Part shown: piece by piece, positions 12,300 to 21,491 of the stretch
How the letters are laid out: each line of letters starts with the position of its first letter
Position numbering within the stretch: the stretch's first letter is position 1
Notes under the pieces: model-generated
Seen by the model: only the letters and a program-made list of their open reading frames with translations
What the model was told of the DNA's origin: nothing
Databases searched by the model: none
Translations under genes and position numbers: made by a program
DNA from: Chlorocebus sabaeus
Lineage: Eukaryota; Chordata; Mammalia; Primates; Cercopithecidae
Direction: 5' to 3'
DNA: 64,000 nt
Assembly: GCF_047675955.1 (NCBI RefSeq)
Contig: NC_132929.1
Location: forward strand, 33,720,421 to 33,784,420

Positions 12300-12890
12300 A
12301 ATTAGTTTAACATTATTATTTTGGAAAGCAGATGAAATGATAATGAACTTAAACTTTAAAATCAGTTGCCTGGTTCCCATCCTGATTCTTCCTCTTATAA
12401 GTTTGACATTGGACAAGTGTCTTAACCTTGTTCTATTGCAGTTTTCTTACCTATAAACTGAGAATAATAACAGGATTTACCTCACAGCATCACTATGAAG
12501 TTTTTATTTTATTTTATTTATTTATTTATTTGAGATGGAATCTCACTCGGTCGCCCAGGCTGGAGTGCAGTGGCGCGATCTCGGCTCACTGCAAGCTCTG
12601 CCTCCCAGGTTCATGCCATTCTCCTGCCTCAGCCTCCCGAGTAGCTGGGACTACAGGCTCCCGTCACCACACCTGGCTAATTTTTTGTATTTTTAGTAGA
12701 GACAGGGTTTCACCATGTTAGCCAGGATGGTGTCGATCTCTTGACCTCGTGATCCGCCTGCCTTGGCCTCCCAAAATGCTGGGATTACAGGCGTGAGCCA
12801 CTGCACCCGGCCCCTACTATGAAGTTTTAATGAGATAAAGCATATAAAGTACCTGGCATATAATAAATGTTCAATAAATAATGGCTATCA
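12300..12890 (-). repeat. MIR SINE split by an Alu
   Basis: Antisense MIR-like sequence is present on both sides of an Alu: 'tcttaccttgttctattgc'-like sequence and 'aactgagaataataacagga' before it, 'agtacctggcatataataaa' after it. The Alu carries a duplication of the MIR sequence actatgaagtttt at 12,492-12,504 and 12,816-12,828. Confidence 0.75.
12505..12815 (-). mobile_element. Alu (antisense, AluS/Y-like)
   Basis: Full-length antisense Alu with a (TTTA)n end and low divergence ('ggcgcgatctcggctcactg'). It is bounded by a 13-bp target-site duplication, actatgaagtttt. Confidence 0.95.
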
Positions 12891-13017
12891 TTTAACTGTT
12901 AAACAGTAGTTTGGGAAATAAATAACATAGAAACCAGCTATAATTGGCCAATTCAGAATACCTATTACCATTTTTGTTTATTGTCTTAAAATTTTTCTTT
13001 TATGTGTTTTTAAGTAG

Positions 13018-13332
13018 AGTCAACCCTACATATCCGTGTATTCTGCATCCATGGATTCAACCAACCATGGATCACAAATATTTTTTAAATTGCATTTGTA
13101 TTGGACATGTACAGACTTTTTTCTTGTCATTATTCCCTAAACAATACCGTATTTACATTACATTAGGTATTATAATAATCTAGAGATGATTTAAAATATA
13201 CGGTAGGATGTTCATAGGTTATATACAAATAATACACAATTTTATATCGGGGACTTGAACATGCATGGATTTTTGGTATTTGCAGGAAGTCCTAGAACCA
13301 GTCCCTCACAGATACTGAGGGACAGCTGTGTA
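13018..13332 (+). mobile_element. MER2-like (pogo/Tigger) non-autonomous DNA transposon
   Basis: The ends are inverted: 'cagtcaaccctacatatccg' at the left, and at the right 'cagatactgagggacagctg', whose reverse complement resembles it. The middle carries 'tgtacagacttttttcttgt' and 'attccctaaacaatac', which I associate with MER2. It is non-coding. Confidence 0.8.
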
Positions 13333-13899
13333 AAACACAAAGCACATACAAATTTTTTTTCACTTAATGTCATAAGTATTTTTAAATATTACTACATAGC
13401 TTTTATGTTTATAGTTTTTAATGGCTGTATAGTAGACTAAAAAAAGAGTAAAAGCTTCCAGTTTTTCAGTACTATAAATTTTGCTAAAGTGGACATTTTA
13501 AAATGATTTTTCCACGTTTTAGATCATTTCCACGGTGTAATTCTCAAATATCCAGCAGCATCAAATTATATACATAAATTTATGTTTTTGAATGCATATT
13601 GCTAAATTATTGCTCAATTTCCTTTTGAAAGCATAGTACTTGTTTAGATCTATTAGAAAAGCCTGAAATAACGATATCGTTTCCTAACATTTGATATTGT
13701 TTGGATTTATTTTATTACAAATGAGTTTTTACCACTGGTTTCCTAATTCTGTTTTCCTTTTTGGAATTTTCTGTTCATTTCCTTTGCACACTCATCTACT
13801 GATATCTCACATTGCTTTTCTCACCAATTTGAACAAGACTTTCATTCATTTTTCCAGCCTGCAGCTTGCCGTTCTAGTTAGCTGAGTAGTAGCTTAGCA

Positions 13900-14090
13900 G
13901 GATAGTGCGGTATTAAGATCACAGTCTCTGGAGCCAAACTCTCTGGATCCAAACCTGACTGCCACCTACTAAGTGTGTAGGGTAACCAATCTGTAAATGA
14001 GAATTATATTAGCTTCTCCTCTAGAATTGCTGTGGAAAGAAGAGAGACTGGCACAATTACCCAGTACATGCCAGTTATTAGGAGGCATAC
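13900..14090 (-). repeat. MIR SINE (antisense)
   Basis: 'aagatcacagtctctggagc' and 'ctgactgccacctactaagt' match the antisense MIR 5' region. The element is degenerate downstream and ends about 120 bp before exon 5. Confidence 0.65.
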
Positions 14091-14209
14091 TGTAATATAA
14101 GTAAAATAGTAATATTGTAATATTGTAGAATAGTAAGAAGGGATGGTTGTGAGGCATGCAGGTGAGCGGAATGCAGGCTAAAGCCCTGGCTCAACTTCTC
14201 CCTCTCCAG

Positions 14210-14427
14210 GTGGTGGCTACCACAATACTCCTCATGATCGTCTTTGCCATTTTTGACTCCAGAAACTTGGGAGCCCCCAGAGGCCTAGAGCCCATTGTCA
14301 TCGGCCTCCTGATTATTGTCATTTCTTCCTCCTTGGGACTGAACAGTGGCTGTGCCATGAACCCAGCTAGAGACCTGAGTCCCAGACTTTTCACTGCCTT
14401 GGCAGGCTGGGGGTTTGAAGTCTTCAG
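14210..14427 (+). CDS. AQP9: AQP9 exon 5 (residues 166-237, second NPA motif and selectivity arginine)
   Basis: This 218-bp exon has a CTCTCCAG acceptor and GTAAGT donor. It codes for helix 4 (VVATTILLMIVFAIF), then DSRNLGAPRGLEPIVIGLL and helix 5, then GLNSGCAMNPARDLSPRLF. NPA is at 216-218 and R219 is the selectivity-filter arginine. D220 directly after NPAR is the usual aquaglyceroporin signature that separates this class from water-only aquaporins. C213, another filter residue, is kept. T170, M174, V195 and S204 differ from human M, I, A and A as I remember them. The exon ends with two bases of R238. Confidence 0.98.
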
Positions 14428-14591
14428 GTAAGTAACAGTGGTGGGGAGGAGAGAGACAGAGTCATGCTCCACCATACCAGCGGGGCGGGGCTTCGACATG
14501 GGGATCCAGGGGAGTTCAGACAACAGCGCCAATGTTAACTGCACACTCTGGTCATAAGCATGGGACACTGCACTGGTATTTTGTGGCATGA

Positions 14592-14645
14592 TTGTGTGTA
14601 TGTGCGCGCGTGTGTGTGCACGCGCGCGCAAGAGAGAGAAAGAGA
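14592..14645. repeat. (TG/CG)n alternating purine-pyrimidine tract followed by a GA-rich run
   Basis: The tract reads gtgtgtatgtgcgcgcgtgt, then more alternating bases, then a run of GA dinucleotides, about 165 bp inside intron 5. CG-rich alternating tracts favour Z-DNA. Confidence 0.85.
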
Positions 14646-15479
14646 GGCGGCTCTAGGTAAATTCAATAGAGATAAACCTGTCCCACATAATAATAATCCC
14701 TCAATTGCTGTATGATTTTATGTGAACATTTTAGCTATATAACTTGTCTGCAGATTCACTGTGTGACAAAGTTGGACTAGAATTTGCGTCCTCTGATGCC
14801 ACTACGGGGCTCTTCCTCGTGAACCACGCAACCTATGCTGCATTTATTCCACAGATATTTCTTGGGCATTATCTATGCTTTAGTCACTGTGCTAAGCAAG
14901 GAAATTTCAAATCAGCAAAAGCACTCGCCTTGAGCAATAAAATAAGTGCTCTGGCAGCCCCTGAAAGTGCTGCGGGAACACAGATAACGAGTGAGTAACT
15001 GCCAGGGAAGCTGGGAAAGACATGACTGCAAATGTGAGAGCTGACTTGGTTCTGGAGATATGAGTAAGAACTTCCTGACAGGACAGACGTAAGATCGAGC
15101 CTCTGCCCCAGAAATGGCAAGACTCCACGCTTTCTACTTCAGAATGTGCTGAGGAAATATGCCAACAGTTGGTACCTACCTCCTAGGACAAACTTTGCCC
15201 CTTCACTCCTTCCTGCTTTCTCTGCATGCAGTCACAGAGGCGCATCCTCATCCACCCACGGCAACTCCCTGCAGGGAAGGAGCTCACTTTGGTTCATCAG
15301 GAAACAGGGCTCTACCATGGAGAAAAGTAGGAAAAACATGTGTGAGCAAATTCTAGTTTAATGTTTCCTGTGAGAAAAAAGGACGTGAGTGTTCCCAAAT
15401 GATGACCTAGACATAGAGTCATCGGAGTTTGGCCTGCCTTTCACCACGATGAAAAAGAAGTTAAAATAACTGGTGCCAC

Positions 15480-15615
15480 TGAAATTGCCACCAAAGATAG
15501 CACTCAGAGCGCCTAGAGTGTAAGTGCCACGAGTACCTTGACAGCCTTTCCCCTGGTATATCCCCAGTGCCTAGAACAGGGTGTAACTCATAGAAAGGCT
15601 CAATAACAAGGTATT
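15480..15615 (+). repeat. L2 3' end
   Basis: 'ccccagtgcctagaacaggg' and 'gaaaggctcaataacaaggt' match the L2 3' end ('cccagcgcctagaacagtg ... caataaatatttgttg'). Confidence 0.7.
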
Positions 15616-15733
15616 GAATAAAAGAAAGAATAACTTCTATGTGCTGACACTTCCTAGGAGTAGAAGGATGCAGAGCAACTCAGTTGACATTCTCTGTCCT
15701 CAAGAAATTGACAATGCAATAAATCTCCTAGAA

Positions 15734-15939
15734 CAGCAGTTCTCAACCAGAGGTGGGCAACTGTTCCCCCGGGCATTTTTGGTTGTCACAGCTGGAGCTG
15801 GGGGAAGGGGATGCTATGGGCATCTAATGGGTAGAGGCCAGGAATGCTGCTAAGCATCCTGCAATGCATAGAGCACACCTCCCACAACAAAGAATTATTC
15901 AGTCCAAAATGTTAATAGGGCTGTGGTTGAGACATTCTG
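15734..15939 (+). mobile_element. MER20 (hAT-Charlie) DNA transposon fossil
   Basis: It begins 'cagcagttctcaaccagagg' and contains 'tttggttgtcacagctggag', 'gggtagaggccaggaatgct' and 'aagcatcctgcaatgcatag'. It ends with 'gtggttgagacattctg', roughly inverted to its start. This is nearly full MER20 length. Confidence 0.85.
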
Positions 15940-16319
15940 TCCTAGAATGATCACAACTAGAACATGAAAACGTCCCCAACGAGGGTGGATCTCTTGTATC
16001 CTTCCAATGGAGCATCAAAAACATATGTCCTAAGGATCTCCTTATTCCCAGAGCCCAGAACTGGCCCATGAGTTTCCCTTAATTCCACCTTCCAGAGTCT
16101 CAGTCTTGGAGACCATGCTCTTCTCCCACCCTCTTTGAGCCCTCCTTGGTGATTCATTCAAAAGTTCAAGAGACGTGGTTGTTCCGAAAGAGATGGAGAT
16201 CTTGCCCAATGTCTATTTGCTGTGTTAGGTATATGTTAGGAGAACCCACGTGGAGGAAAATGCTGGAATCACCTAATGTCCCACATCCCTAGCTAGCATC
16301 AGGATCTTTTCCCTTCTGT

Positions 16320-16430
16320 GCACTCATTTATTCATTCACGCAGCTGCTTGATCTCTTACTCAAGGCTCTCTGCTAAAGATGATAAGACCTAGTTTCTGTC
16401 CTTCACGGTTTTATTTATACTCTATTTAAG
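16320..16430 (-). repeat. L2-like fragment (antisense)
   Basis: 'actcatttattcattcacgc' followed by 'ctaaagatgataagacctag' and 'ctgtccttcacggtt' resembles an antisense L2 3' end. It is weak. Confidence 0.45.
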
Positions 16431-17904
16431 AGGTTATTGCAGAAGCTCTTACACAAGGTTAAAGTGCTCAAGTGCCATTAAAGAGATTTGACTAATTAAC
16501 TCCAGGAGTTTAGAGGTCTACAGCTCCAAATTTAAGAATTATGGGAGTGGAAGTGGGAGCGTTTATAGTATTTGGATATGTTTAAACAGGCAACAGAGGG
16601 GATATCTCAGGCAGAGAGAACCCTTATTCAAAGACACAATGTTAGAATCACAAGTGGTCTAGTTTAACTGGAAGGGTGCAGAAAGAAAGTTGGAAAGGGC
16701 AGTTGTCAGATCATAGAGGACCTGGACTCCCGGAATGAGAATTTTGTTTTTTGTTTTTTCTGCTCCCTATTCTGTAGGTTATAGGGAGTGGCAAAGTATT
16801 TGGGGTACAAGTTTGGCAGGTTTAGAATGTCAATTTAGCAAAATTAATCTGACATCATCCTATAAGACTGATTGAAAAAGGAGAGAGTGAGGAAGCAGAA
16901 ACTCATTAGGAAAGAGCAGGGTTGGCTGGTACTCCTCAACCAAAAAGTTCTCCCCAAAACCTTTGAGGTACAACAGGCTTCCAAAGTGTTCTTAAAGTGT
17001 CTCATTTCCTCAGAGTTCTATATCCAAGGGAAATCCCTCAGTAGATATCCTAGCTTGGACCTACACCTAAGGTCTTAGAGAAAGAACAGGCTACCTTGTT
17101 CCCAGGACCCCATGTACCCCTGAATGGCAAGCAGTGGAATGATGGCAGGGACAGGGAGGTGCCAGAGGGTCTGATGAGGGCAAGAGTCAACAGACCCTGG
17201 CCGACTCTTGGTTTTTCCTTTAAATGTTAAGATGTTTCCCATCAAAGTTCTCTCCACTTATTCACATTAAGATGTTAATGACTTAATCAGGGAAAGCTCT
17301 CAGGAGTATTATTAAATTTTTCAAATAGTTGACCCACAGTAACGAATCTCTAAAGATGATCCTTTAGACAGTTAACATAGACATGTTCTTAGCATCCCCC
17401 GAATCATAGTGTGCAAATGATCACTATTTGTGTGCATATGGGACTAGGCTAGGCAGGTAACCACATCTGAGCGCCTCCATTTGTGACCTGTGAACCTGAC
17501 ACAACGTGTCCAGTCTGATAAAAGAAAAAGTGTCCAGCCAGTGAAAGGAGGACATGTACCCTGGCTGATATCTTGGACCTTCATCTGCTGAATGACAGGA
17601 AGAGATTTGCCACAAAAGGAAATGATGGACCCAACAGGTAGCTTATACTCCCTTCATGTTTTGAGCTCTAAAGAAGACTTCAAGTCTTTACAGCCAAATG
17701 GGAGAAGCAGCCACCCTCCGTGTGCCTCCTCTAGAAAAATCCATCCGGATTTGGGGCCTGGGGAAGGGCACTGTGAGAGCGGCAGTGCAGCATCCTCACT
17801 GCCGTGTAGTAAGAGTGACATCTGGTGGCTGGCGTGCTCAGGCTCAGTGCTCTTCCATCAACCCTGCATGGGCAATGGAGGACTTCAGAGACAACTTAGG
17901 TGCT

Positions 17905-18035
17905 CCAGGTGGAAAGGACCATGCAGATGGAGGAAGTGGAGCTCACGGTGGAGAACGGGAGTTTGATTTGCTCAAAGACCTTCTAGATAATCTTCAGATT
18001 AGACCTAGTCTCCTGGATTCTAGGACAGGGTTCTT
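17905..18035 (+). repeat. MIR-like SINE
   Basis: 'gcagatggaggaagtggagc', 'gatttgctcaaagaccttct' and 'tagtctcctggattctagga' parallel the MIR 'acagatggggaaactgag ... gacttgcccaaggtc ... ctcctg' order. Confidence 0.6.
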
Positions 18036-19046
18036 GTTTCCTGCTTATTTCCTTTATCGTTCTTTCTAATCAAAGTTTGAGATACACAAAAGGCCACATG
18101 GAACATATGTGTAGTTATTAAGCATAATGATGAAAAGAACAGCTCTGGGTCCTTCTAGAATCCAACTAGAACACTGAAATTCTCAAATGCCTCTGGGTAC
18201 TCCTCTTGTCTTCCACTCCCTCTGCATTTATCCTGAACTTTTGTGTTTGCCATTCTCCCACTTTTTAAAAATACTTTTACCTTAAATGTACATATCCTTA
18301 AACAATATACTGTATGTTTTTGTTTGCTTTCCTGATCCTTTCTAAGAAATTATTTACAGGAATTTTCTCTCTCCAAAGAAGATGCTGACAACTCACAAAG
18401 ATACCTGCTTTTCCCCAGAACTATAGCTTTGCTGTAATGTACTGACATTGAGGATTTCCGGAAGAAAGAGCGTCATGGCATGACAACCTTATCAGAGGGT
18501 AGCTTCAAGCTATGACCTTAAAAAATAAGTACGGATTTAAATTCTATTTAGTAGGCAATTCACACATCCACCTTAGATTTTTTAAAAATTCATTCATTAA
18601 TTGAAAAACATTTCCTGATTGATTAGTTTGATTGTCCTCATACACGAGTGATGCCCAGGAATCTCTCCACATTCTACTCATAATCCACAGGCACCATTAT
18701 TTCAGGATGAGGGAAAGGCATTTCCTGAGTAATTGACCTGAACTTTCTTAGGGGCCCTCAATCCTAACCATGGGCTCAAGCACTATATTTTCTAAAAGGA
18801 AAATAAGTAAGACATAATATCTCACAAATATTAGTAGGACCAGGAAATAGATCATCTGAAATCAGGTGTAGTGGAAAATCAAGGATGACAGTTGCCATGC
18901 TGCAGTGACCCCTCCTTATACTTAGATCTTGCTGAGTTAAGAGGGAACCATGAGCATGAGAAAGACTAACAAGTGAGTGAAAAACTAGACAGTAATACCA
19001 GGAGGAAGGCCAAGAAATGTATCACTAATTTCTTGTTTGATTTCAG

Positions 19047-19221
19047 AGCTGGAAACAACTTCTGGTGGATTCCTGTAGTGGGCCCTTTGGTTGGTGCTGT
19101 CATTGGAGGCCTCATCTATGTTCTTGTCATTGAAATCCACCATCCAGAGCCTGACTCAGTCTTTAAGGCTGAACAATCTGAGGACAAACCAGAGAAATAT
19201 GAACTCAGTGTCATCATGTAG
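19047..19221 (+). CDS. AQP9: AQP9 exon 6, coding part (residues 238-295 and stop)
   Basis: After a TTTCAG acceptor the first base completes R238, followed by AGNNFWWIPVVGPLVGAVIG and GLIYVLVIEIHHPEP (helix 6). The cytoplasmic tail ends KYELSVIM with TAG at 19,219-19,221. The hydrophobic C-terminus has the form of a PDZ ligand. The total of 295 residues, counting an unseen 37-residue exon-1 part, equals human AQP9. A279 replaces the human reference T as I remember it; a Thr/Ala polymorphism is known at this site in people, so Ala may be ancestral. The only open frame continuing exon 5 is this one, and it is intact. Confidence 0.98.
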
Positions 19222-20194
19222 TGGCATACTCAGTTCTGGATTTGCAATCAGTTTGGGATTCTCTTCAGAAAGATGGCATCTAAGTGTCTGTGTTTTTGTA
19301 AGCCTGAAGTGGAATCCACCCAGTTTTGTCTGCTAGCCATATGGGACACCTAATTGGAAAAGCATCTGAGTAAAAGTTTGGAAACACTGACCACTTCTCT
19401 ACCAGTGTCCCCCACCCCCATCCCCCCAGGATAACACTGACCGTCTCCTGAAACAGCCTTCTCTCCTGCCCTGTTTATTTCATCCTTGATGGGAATTCTT
19501 CCTAGGTAAGCACTAATAACTTCACACCTCGATGATAGTCTCATTTGGGTGGTCTCAGCTGCACTATCTGTTTGAAATGCTGTCACCAAAACCCTTTTCT
19601 TCAATATCGACAAAGATTACATTCTGAGTATCAACCAAACCCTAAATTGAAAGACAAAACCATGGTTTCAGTCAACATATTCATGAATTAGGGACCTAAT
19701 GGGTTAAGCTTCTAGTTACGCTGTGCTACTGGATTTGTATAAAAACTCATATTCTCCAAACCTAGTGATGTAGGGAGCAAGCGAATGCAGCTGGAAGGCA
19801 CAAGGGGAGGACATTGTGGCATTCAGAAACTGCAGGAGACAAGATGAATTTGAGAAGCCAAATGGAATTTTTAATGGAAACCATTTATCAGATTAATCTT
19901 TTGCTCTCCTGCATTTTAGAGGACACCAATTAATTTCCTGGTCTTTAGTATATAATAACCTAAAATACAATTGTAACCTCAGTCATGAAAAATACATCAC
20001 TCTGTCTTTTTAGCTCAAATGTATTTTCCTAATTGCCCACTTGAGAACAGACATTTGACAAGTTATATCAACAACTGTGCTTGTCCGTTATTTTATACAT
20101 GCCCTAGAAGCCAAAACTGAAAGCCACTGGATCTTGGTCTAGCTGAATCTTCAGAGTGGGAGGTCTCCAAGAAGATAATATTACCTTATTGGGC

Positions 20195-20345
20195 TTAACA
20201 ATTCACAAGGCACTTTTACACACATTTTCTAATTTAATCCTCATAATGACTATCTGAGGTAAATGCCACATTGCCCATTTTTCAGATAAAGAAACAAAAT
20301 CTTAGGGAAGATAAGCTGAGTTTTCCAAGAGCACATGGAAGGTTG
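20195..20345 (+). repeat. MIR-like SINE within the AQP9 3' UTR
   Basis: 'acattttctaatttaatcct', 'cataatgactatctgaggta' and 'ttttcagataaagaaacaaa' follow the MIR order (aatcctcacaa, aggtagg, ttttacagatgaggaaac). Confidence 0.75.
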
Positions 20346-20974
20346 GACATTATCTAATGCATTCCTCTACCTTTCAGCAGATCAGGAGCTGGCTGAGAAT
20401 CTTTGTCAAATCTTCCTGGCTGGCCAAAGTGGAATTGGCAGCTTCTAGAATATATACACCTCTAGATATAATGTTCCTCAATCTTAAGATACAAAGACCC
20501 TCATTGCCTGGGTCTATTCCCACACTTACTGAGTACAGATGAAGGAAAGTGGTAGCAATGTTATCATAACTTTCATTTGCTTGAAAAACATTATCAGAAG
20601 TCCTCCCTTCCTAAGCTACCTCTGGTCTTGCTAAGTCTTGATCTTCCTTCCTGCCAGCACCAAACATTACATTCAGGGGATTTCCTCTGGCTCAGTCTTT
20701 TCCCCTTGAAGTTCTCTAATAGATGTTACTTTTGACAAAACACTGCCTATGCATTACAAGCAGCAGGGGATGCTCTATATCAAGGGATGCCCCTTCATTC
20801 AAACTGTCAAAAAGCCCAGCATTCCCAAGGGCATTCGGTTTCCCAACTGCTTTGTGCTGGTAACAGAATAACAGAAAGCAAATGTGAAATGTTTCTGATG
20901 ACTTATGTTCTACAGTCTATGGACATATGGGATTTTTTTCTTGCTTTGAAGCTACCTGGATATTTCCTATTTGA

Positions 20975-20980
20975 AATAAA
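20975..20980 (+). terminator. AQP9: Candidate AQP9 poly(A) signal AATAAA
   Basis: Canonical AATAAA in the context 'cctatttgaaataaaattgt'. A GT-rich (TTGG)n stretch begins about 12 bp downstream (20,993-21,017) and could serve as the downstream GU-rich element. Confidence 0.6.
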
Positions 20981-21052
20981 ATTGTTGGGTCATTGTTGGT
21001 TGGTTAGTTGGTTGGTTTTTATAAGTATTAAGATTATTAAGTACGTTTAGTT

Positions 21053-21181
21053 CAGAGGTTGTCTATTGTGTCCACAAATTTGAATTTCCTGGGGGAACTT
21101 TTGAAAAAATACTAGTGCCCAGTTGGTCCTTTGTAAACATCTCAGGTGATTCTAAAATGCAGCAAGGGTTGAGAACATTGA
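21053..21181 (+). mobile_element. MER5A-like hAT-Charlie fossil
   Basis: It begins 'cagaggttgtctattgtgtc' and contains 'tttgaatttcctgggggaac', 'ctcaggtgattctaaaatgc' and 'cagcaagggttgagaacatt', matching the MER5A layout. It lies directly behind the inferred AQP9 3' end. Confidence 0.75.
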
Positions 21182-21281
21182 CTTGGGTAAATCACACAGG
21201 TCTAAAGTTTCTTTGACCATGTCCAGTAGTGGCAAGGTGATTCCTGGCAGGATTCCAGAGTCTTGGGATCCTCATGGATTA

Positions 21282-21491
21282 CAGCAATGGTTTTCCTCCC
21301 TCCCTACTTCTAAAGGGAAATGTGGCAATATTTGGAGACTTTTTGGTTATCACAACTGGGAAGGGGATGCTAATGGCCTCTAATGGCTAGAGGCCAGGGA
21401 TGCTGCCAAACATCCTACAATGCAAAGGCAACCGTCAGAACAAATGATTATTTGGCCCCAAATGTCAATAACGCTGAGGTTGGGAGACCTT
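21282..21491 (+). mobile_element. MER20 (hAT-Charlie) DNA transposon fossil
   Basis: Second MER20: 'ggcaatatttggagactttt', 'tggttatcacaactgggaag', 'gctagaggccagggatgctg' and 'caaacatcctacaatgcaaa', ending 'gctgaggttgggagaccttg'. It is in the same orientation as the intron 5 copy. Confidence 0.85.

Larger units (their letters stand above)
9817..14209 (+). other. AQP9: AQP9 intron 4
   Basis: The intron runs from GTAAGT to CCTCTCCAG. It holds Alus at 11,016-11,310, 11,410-11,668 and 12,505-12,815, MIR fossils near 10,790-10,950, 12,300-12,890 and 13,900-14,090, an L2-like remnant near 12,030-12,150 and a MER2-like DNA transposon at 13,018-13,332. I recognise nothing in 9,817-10,640 or 13,335-13,890; the latter is AT-rich. 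Confidence 0.9.
14428..19046 (+). other. AQP9: AQP9 intron 5
   Basis: The intron runs from GTAAGT to TTTCAG. It contains an alternating purine-pyrimidine tract at 14,592-14,630, L2-like fragments near 14,835-14,950, 15,480-15,615 and 16,320-16,430, a MER20 at 15,734-15,939 and a MIR-like segment at 17,905-18,035. The remainder, including 16,430-17,900 and 18,040-19,040, is unassigned. The 123-124 residue ORFs at 17.6-18.07 kb overlap the MIR-like segment and look non-coding. Confidence 0.9.
19222..21000 (+). other. AQP9: AQP9 3' untranslated region (inferred end)
   Basis: This is non-coding sequence after the AQP9 stop. Its end is inferred from the AATAAA at 20,975-20,980, which would give a 3' UTR of about 1.78 kb and an mRNA near 2.9-3.0 kb, in keeping with my recollection of the human transcript. 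A MIR-like segment lies at 20,195-20,345 within it. I see no earlier AATAAA as well placed, but transcript data are needed to fix the end. Confidence 0.7.

Noticed and set aside
14191..14631. 146-residue minus-strand ORF over AQP9 exon 5
   Set aside because: It is the antisense shadow of conserved AQP9 coding sequence.
17592..18069. Overlapping 123- and 124-residue ORFs in AQP9 intron 5
   Set aside because: They overlap a MIR-like repeat, lie in an intron and show no known domain.
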